Source: Hippopus hippopus (taxonomy: Eukaryota > Mollusca > Bivalvia > Cardiida > Cardiidae). From it: a stretch of DNA of 64,000 nucleotides. A program made the translations under genes and the position numbers. Positions 61,001-64,000 of this stretch are shown in pieces (within the stretch, counting starts at the first letter, position 1; each line of letters begins with the position of its first letter). The stretch covers positions 12,498,255 through 12,562,254 of the forward strand of contig OX328109.1 in assembly GCA_946811185.2 (NCBI GenBank), written 5' to 3'. The notes under the pieces are model-generated. The model did no database searches, was not told the DNA's origin, and was given only the letters and a program-made list of their open reading frames with translations.

Positions 61001-63182
61001 TGAAATGGCTACTTTTCCCATACTGTTTGTTGGATTTTTTTCAAAATCGATAGGGTTGAAGCTATTGATGAGATAAACAAACTGTGCAAGTTTCACGAAA
61101 ATCTGACTACAAATGCAGACTTTATCGCGTAAACAAGAAAAAGACTAACGGATGGACGGACGACGGAAACCACTCCATGACATAAGCTCTGCTGGCCTTC
61201 AGCCAGTATAGCTAAAAATAGGAGTTTTGATGAAAAATATAGAATATGGGCACCAAATATAGGAATATATAGGAAGCTCAGAAAAAATAGGAAAAAGTAG
61301 GAAAAATAGGAACACTGGGCAGTCTGAAATTACCGTTTACAGAGAAAGCCGGATTTATGATTGTGGAAAGGGGGCTTTATGCATCTGCAGAAACTATCGA
61401 CCCAGGTCTGCCTGTGCAGTCCACGCAAGCTGACCTGGGTCAAAACTCTTTGCTAGATCTATTGATCAATTTTCTGCATGTCAAAGGACCAGTATGCATG
61501 CCTCAGGATTCAGTCAGTTATCATACAAAATGGATTAGATCTATATGGATCTATAATTAGATCTATGTGATGACTTGCTTGGGATCATGCATCACGGAGA
61601 TGTATTAAACCCTCTTTTACCACAACATAGCTCAAATATAGATCTAGATCTATTCAATCAAATGCTATGAAAGCTTGTTGATAGATCTAAAAGTTTGGGT
61701 TTTTTTAACCATAAGTTGGATATCTATCCGATATCTCGGCAAATTTCTTTCCTAGGACTGATGTTAGATCTAGATCCAGTCATTGCGACAGAATTCATTC
61801 CTCTCTCTACACTGATTCACCGTTTCAACGATGGATGTGTAGGAAAGCAGATGGGAATTCTCCAAAGATGGAGAGATCAAGATGTGAATCAGGTCTGCGA
61901 ATGATCAGATGTCGCTACAGTAGTACCCGGGTAGCAGCAGAAACAATCCAGTGGACCTTAATCACTAAAGCCTTCAAAATGTGGAGGTCACATAATTATG
62001 ATTCTCTGGTGATCAAAGCCACTGGGAGCATAGCAGAAAGACAGCAATGCTCCATGGAATGATATAGATCTATAAAAAGTGAAGTTTTTTTTTCCCTCTT
62101 CTAATTTTACATGCAATGTGAAAATGTGACCGTGAATTTCTTCCTTTCTGTCTTTTCTTCTCTCCCCCCCCCCCCCCCCCCCCCATAGATCTAGATCTAT
62201 ATGCAGTGAGGAAATGTTCCCGTAAAATGTTGTTTAAAAGTATGTGAACCAATAATCATTTCAAGTTATTTTTTTCTGGACATAAATTTACAAAACTGTC
62301 GAGGAACTGTCTTTATTTAGTTAAGGGAATCCGGGACCGTTCGCCCTATTTCACATGTATACATCTACAAGAGATGCATGCTTTCTACTTTTGACAACGC
62401 TCATAATTAGTTTTGGCAAAGCCGGAATTCGAACTCAAAACTCTTTGATTTCAAGATCTAGAATCTAGCTCTCATTCGAATTAATAGAAATTTGTTCCAC
62501 AAATCACTCACATCGCTCGTATTGAGGCTTTGCCTTTTTCATATTAAAAGCTTTGAAAACCTTGTAGGAGAAGGAGAAAATGCTGGTAACCAGCATTTTC
62601 TCCTTTTCTCACAAATTTTTCCTACCATTTCACGGAAAAAAGGAAGAAATCATTGTGGGAGGTCTCTGTTTCCAAGCTTGGCCAATTTATTTCCAAGTAT
62701 GGAGGGTGGATAATAATTGCAACAGGATTTGTTTCTCTCTCACCACTAATCATTGTGACTCAAATTATGGGATATGTCTTCAAAAGGGCAGAAAACATTG
62801 TGGGAAAAAGTGAAAATGTTTGTTACCAGCATTTTCTTTCATTCCCTTAATATTTTCAAACATCTTGTAATAACACAGGATTTCTATGGGTAACATTAAA
62901 TGTTCACTTTTTTACTGAATGTGACCGTCTGGCTTCTTAAGACTTTCAGAAAAATTATCTTCTTTTCCTCAGTGTTTTACAAAAGAACTAATTCATTAAA
63001 AAAGAAAAATAAAAAAACTCAATAGAATGCTTGAAAGACAAGACTCAGGATAAATAGTAGATTAAAATTTCCACTACATGTATTTATAGGGTCTTCTTAA
63101 CTACTTACCTTTCAGTTTCTGATCATATTCTTCTGCACTTTCAAACTTCTGATCTTTTGTTCTGATCTCAATTCCACCAAAC
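51844..63182 (-). CDS. NUDT6: NUDT6-type Nudix hydrolase, 3' six exons
   Basis: Exons in order: 63182-63109, 58112-58021, 56975-56870, 54622-54509, 53110-52902, 52032-51844; five introns, all GT/AG with matching phases, giving 260 residues and a TGA at 51846-51844. The N-terminal part (FGGIEIRT, WKAEGVRGFWARIAL, YGMDFHHAQPG, TWL, YANQYLGVAGFVV) follows the NUDT6-specific N-terminal domain; then the Nudix fold (QVLVIQEKY, LWKFPGGMAEK). The Nudix box GX5EX7REUXEEXGU is complete, residues 124-146 of the visible part, with REVFEETGI carrying the metal-binding glutamates. It is split by the intron between 54509 and 53110. Vertebrate NUDT6 hydrolyses nucleotide/CoA-type substrates weakly and is the FGF2 antisense gene; no FGF gene is seen here. 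The first exon(s) lie beyond 63182, likely outside the window. Confidence 0.95.
52271..52496 (+). repeat. TTAA-hairpin MITE, full copy
   Basis: ATAAACTCTTTACAAAATGA to TTGTGTGGTAAAGGGTTAA; centre GAAAATGCTAGTCACCAGTA. Confidence 0.82.
52560..52645. repeat. GATCAGACTGCA palindrome
   Basis: GTAGATCCAGGATCAGACTC facing TACAGTCTGATCTTGATCTA. Confidence 0.7.
52651..52871 (+). repeat. TTAA-hairpin MITE, full copy near a NUDT6 donor
   Basis: TTAACTCTCTACCAAACAGC to GGTGGAAAGTAAGGGGTTAA; ends 31 bp from the exon boundary at 52902. Confidence 0.82.
52902..53110 (-). CDS. NUDT6: NUDT6 exon, Nudix box core
   Basis: Acceptor CACACAG, donor ATGGAT|GTGAGG. Encodes EGIEEAAKREVFEETGI (rest of the Nudix box), FRHQVKF, DFYFICLMKP and CQWMD, matching MYIICRLKP and CEWMDL of human NUDT6. 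Confidence 0.97.
53224..53403 (-). repeat. TTAA-hairpin MITE, partial
   Basis: TTAACCCTAAACCTAGCAGT, ACTAGCATTTTCTCCATTTC, GTCATTTGGTAAAGAC. Confidence 0.65.
53640..53890 (-). repeat. TTAA-hairpin MITE with a duplicated segment
   Basis: AGAAAAAGCTTTTGAAAACC and AGAAAAAGCTTTCAAAAGCA are two versions of one segment; GTCATCTGTGAATGCTTTCA at the right. Confidence 0.65.
53900..54262. repeat. Palindromic MITE, GTAATATACCC type
   Basis: TTTTCAGTGTAATATACCCA at left; AAAATGTTATTAAGCTCGCC facing GGCTCGCTTAATAACATTTT near the right; GTGACGTCATTTTTGATGTC inside. Related, more decayed copies at 56565-56830 and 57290-57640. Confidence 0.75.
54272..54497 (+). repeat. TTAA-hairpin MITE near a NUDT6 donor
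   Basis: CTTTACCAAACAACAGAATT to TTTTGTGATGAGGGATTAA; ends 11 bp from the donor of the exon ending 54509; centre GAAAATGCTCATTACCTGCA. Confidence 0.82.
54509..54622 (-). CDS. NUDT6: NUDT6 exon, start of Nudix domain
   Basis: Acceptor ACTACAG, donor AAAAAT|GTATGT. Encodes VAGFVVNAKKQVLVIQEKY and LWKFPGGMAEK; the first Gly of the Nudix box is here. Confidence 0.96.
54690..54972 (+). repeat. tRNA-derived SINE
   Basis: GGTTGCTGGTTTGAATCCCA (B box) duplicated at GGCTTGCTGGTTTCAATCCT; body GATTGATGATGGTCATCATT, GGAAAGCAGCCAGTGGCTTC; tail AACTGAAGTAAGGTTGAAAA. Confidence 0.8.
54973..55215 (-). repeat. TTAA-hairpin MITE, full copy
   Basis: AACCCTTTACAACACAATCC, GAAAATGCTGGTAACAAGCA, TTCAATTTGGACAAGTCTAA; right terminus fused to the next copy. 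Confidence 0.8.
55216..55430 (+). repeat. TTAA-hairpin MITE, rearranged
   Basis: TTGAAAGTATTTGCCAATAA, GAGAAAATTCTGGTTACCAG followed by an unusual GGAGGAAATGCTAC; right part ATGATTGTTCAGTACAGAAG. Confidence 0.65.
55513..55741 (-). repeat. TTAA-hairpin MITE, full copy
   Basis: TTAACCCTCTACCACACAAT to CATTTGGGAAACAGTTAA; centre AAAAAGCTGGTAACCAGCAT; 229 bp. Confidence 0.92.
55880..56560. other. NUDT6 intron, mostly unrecognised
   Basis: A fragment like the GTAATATACCC MITE at about 55880-55945 (GATTTGAGATAAAAATCTTA) and a short inverted pair AAAATGTTTACTCTAAACAT at 56175. Otherwise nothing. Confidence 0.45.
56565..56830. repeat. GTAATATACCC-type MITE, decayed half
   Basis: GTGGACAAGTTTAATACAAT, CCAATGTCACATTCTTTCTA, CATGTTTACGATAAGAAC match phrases of 53900-54262 in reverse. 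Confidence 0.6.
56870..56975 (-). CDS. NUDT6: NUDT6 exon, FHHA motif
   Basis: Acceptor ATTTCAG, donor TTTAG|GTAATT. Encodes YGMDFHHAQPGYVMMSTWL and PSMIPEYANQYL (human GFCFHHAESDSSTLTLWL, PSRLPGYASHQV). Confidence 0.96.
57290..57640. repeat. GTAATATACCC-type MITE, reverse
   Basis: GAGATTTTATTAAACATGTC, AGAAAAATGTTATCAAGCAA, CCAATAAATGTCAGATTCTT, GGGTATATTACACTCAAAAC. Confidence 0.7.
57797..58014 (+). repeat. TTAA-hairpin MITE touching a NUDT6 donor
   Basis: CTAACTCTTTACCAAAAGAA to GAATTGTGTGGTAAAAGGGT; ends 6 bp from the exon boundary at 58021, so on the gene strand the donor is GTATAG then TAACCC. Confidence 0.85.
58021..58112 (-). CDS. NUDT6: NUDT6 exon, N-terminal domain
   Basis: Acceptor TATTTCAG, donor GCAAAG|GTATAG. 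Encodes AVPKWKAEGVRGFWARIALQ then HGQITAVFAK (human AVQQWRSEGRTAVWLHIPIL). The donor GTATAG is weak and the MITE begins at intron +7. Confidence 0.93.
58136..58318 (-). repeat. SINE fragment, reverse
   Basis: GAATGGCATTTTACACCATT, AGTTTCATGGTGGCAACCAA, AAGGAAACTCCCATGTGACA resemble the third SINE type. Confidence 0.55.
58341..58636 (+). repeat. tRNA-derived SINE, full copy
   Basis: Best copy: head GAGCCCTGGTAGCTCATTTG with GTAGCACACAAGACTTGAGA (A box region) and CGCAAGTTGGAATCCCCAGT (B box region); body GCTGATAGTCATTGCAACAG, GGGAAAGCAGCCAGTGGCTA; tail TTTAAACACCAAACAAACAA. Confidence 0.88.
58637..58890. repeat. TTAA-hairpin MITE fragments
   Basis: CTTCTAACAGACAACAAAGT, GAAAATGCTGGTTACCCTTT and CTTTACAAACAATCCAGAGT from two broken copies. 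Confidence 0.6.
58905..59605. other. NUDT6 intron, local palindrome then unrecognised sequence
   Basis: GAGTTACGGGCAAAGCCCGT and AACAAGCAAAGCTCGTTTTG-type short palindromes at 58910-58965; the rest is unassigned. Confidence 0.45.
59606..59833 (-). repeat. TTAA-hairpin MITE, full copy
   Basis: ATCCCTTTCCCAAACAATCC to GTCGTTTGGTAAAGAGTTAA; centre GGAGAAAATGCTGGTAACCA with TTTTCTCCTTTTCCCACC. Confidence 0.92.
60198..61218 (-). mobile_element. Helentron-like tandem-core element, type 4
   Basis: Read on the minus strand it begins TTTTTAGCTATACTGGCTGA with hairpin CTGGCTGAAGGCCAG and CGTCGTCCGTCCGTTAGTC, and ends GCCAGTACAGCGATTTCAGG, GGGCCTCTAGT. TATACTGGC / GCCAGTACA are subterminal inverted repeats. 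Core of about 155-bp units (AACAAGAAATGGAAATTTTC, GAAGCTATTGATGAGATAAA). Same grammar as type 1, different core. Confidence 0.8.
61350..61634 (+). repeat. GAGCC MITE, left end decayed
   Basis: GGAAAGGGGGCTTTATGCAT to TTACCACAACATAGCTC; palindrome CAGGTCTGCCTGTGCAGTCC facing GCAAGCTGACCTGGGTC. Confidence 0.82.
61735..61905 (+). repeat. SINE fragment
   Basis: CCAGTCATTGCGACAGAATT, CGTTTCAACGATGGATGTGT, AGGAAAGCAGATGGGAA from the first SINE type. Confidence 0.6.
62060..62545. other. NUDT6 intron, simple sequence
   Basis: A run of about 20 C at 62164-62184 flanked by AGATCTAGATCTATA phrases; no gene or named repeat. Confidence 0.5.
62546..62880. repeat. Two partial TTAA-hairpin MITE cores
   Basis: 62550-62640 with GAAAATGCTGGTAACCAGCA, and 62765-62880 with AACATTGTGGGAAAAAGTG and TTGTTACCAGCATTTTCTTT; a SINE fragment (ATAATTGCAACAGGATTTGT) lies between. 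Confidence 0.7.
63109..63182 (-). CDS. NUDT6: NUDT6 exon with FGGI motif
   Basis: Acceptor TTTAAAG, donor TGAAAG|GTAAGT. Encodes FGGIEIRTKDQKFESAEEYD, matching RFGGISVRL of human NUDT6. Phase 1 at both ends, so at least one exon precedes it. Confidence 0.9.
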
Positions 63183-63214
63183 CTTTAAAATATGTTTAAC
63201 TTAGTTTTCTCTTT

Positions 63215-63320
63215 GACCAGCACTGATCAAGATAATACTGCTCAAATGGTCAGGCTGATCTTTGATCTACACCGTTCACTTTCCCTTAGAAATTTCTGCA
63301 CAAAAGTAACCTTGAAACTG
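63215..63320. repeat. GATCAGACTGCA palindrome, diverged
   Basis: AGCACTGATCAAGATAATAC facing GGCTGATCTTTGATCTACAC, then AAGTAACCTTGAAACTGC. Confidence 0.6.
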
Positions 63321-63560
63321 CACATTGCGTTTGTAAAATTTAAGTGATCATACCACCAACAATATTTTAATGTTCAAAATTTAAATGATAATATCATCAA
63401 TAGTATTTTAATGGTTAAAATTTATATGAAAATACCATTAAGATTGTTTATTGGTCAAAATTTAAATTAACAGTGTTTTCATGGGTAATATTTATAGGAG
63501 TAAAATTAAAAATACACAACTTGCTGAGATTTACACAATTATGCCGTCAACAATATAGTG

Positions 63561-63818
63561 TTCATGCTTTGTGAAAGGGGGTTTAATTCATCTGCCAAAA
63601 AGTATCAACATATGTCAGTCTGCCCAGTCTGCGCAGGCTCACATGGTTCAGAATATTTTGCTATTTGTAAATTTTTTGCATGTCCAAGGACCATTCTACC
63701 CCATGATTCATTCTGTTGTAAGACAAACAGGATTTCAAGGATTCATAATTATGTGATGGCGTGCTTAGTATCATAAATCACAGAGATGCACCAAAAACCC
63801 TTTTGCCAGAGCATGGCT
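63561..63818 (+). repeat. GAGCC MITE
   Basis: TTCATGCTTTGTGAAAGGGG to TTTTGCCAGAGCATGGCTTG; palindrome GTCAGTCTGCCCAGTCTGCG facing CAGGCTCACATGGTTC. Confidence 0.85.
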
Positions 63819-63867
63819 TGTTATACAATTATGGTAGAGATTTTACAGCACTATTACATTAATATTA

Positions 63868-64000
63868 GGGCAACTCTGTACCTGACAACAAAATGTGGGT
63901 CTTGTCCCTATTGACAGCATTTGCAGAGGACAAATTAAATGTGGCTTGAATCATGAAAAGGGTAAAATGATTGTTGGAAAGCGGGAAAAAATGCTGGAAC
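63868..64000 (+). repeat. TTAA-hairpin MITE, cut by window end
   Basis: AGGGCAACTCTGTACCTGAC, CATTTGCAGAGGACAAATTA and AAATGCTGGAAC at the edge. Confidence 0.8.

Overview
This is eukaryotic, intron-rich, AT-rich DNA from a metazoan. Gene content is animal, and the repeat landscape (short palindromic MITEs, tRNA-headed SINEs, tandem-core Helentron-like elements) fits a bivalve mollusc. Bivalve is an inference from the repeat style, not a database match. Only about 3 kb of the 64 kb is coding. It can be read as 25 exons of three genes, found by combining homology recalled from the families, GT/AG splice sites and exact phase agreement at every intron.

Layout. (1) 1-19112, plus strand: 3' part of an NFATC2IP (NIP45/Rad60-like) gene, seven exons, ending in two SUMO-like domains; its 5' end lies before the window. 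(2) 19113-23412: convergent intergenic region holding decayed duplicates of the NFATC2IP last exon and MITEs. (3) 45277-23413, minus strand: a complete 12-exon TMEM120 gene, predicted 379 aa, with a CpG-rich proximal promoter. Its first intron holds a 6.4-kb transposon-like insertion with terminal inverted repeats and a 7-bp target duplication. (4) 45278-51843: promoter and intergenic DNA, mostly a decayed tandem-repeat element interrupted by another. (5) 63182-51844, minus strand: NUDT6, six exons with a perfect Nudix box; the 5' exon(s) lie beyond the window. The three genes have no obvious pathway link: SUMO/genome stability, nuclear-envelope/ER membrane CoA-binding protein, and Nudix hydrolase.

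Repeats dominate. The most abundant is a ~225-bp MITE (called TTAA-hairpin here): TTAACYCTTTACCACACAA-type ends and a ~60-bp near-perfect central palindrome, at least 45 copies or fragments on both strands, several starting 6-35 bp inside introns. Four element families share one architecture (5' subterminal hairpin, tandem core of 145-165 bp, 3' hairpin) resembling non-autonomous Helentron/HINE elements. The cores of two of them carry nuclear-receptor-type AGGTCA motifs in every unit. Other families: a GAGCCATGCTCTG MITE, an AAAGGCC palindrome, an ACCAACC MITE, a GATCAGACTGCA palindrome and tRNA-derived SINEs. No rRNA, stand-alone tRNA, CRISPR or bacterial-type operon structure is present.
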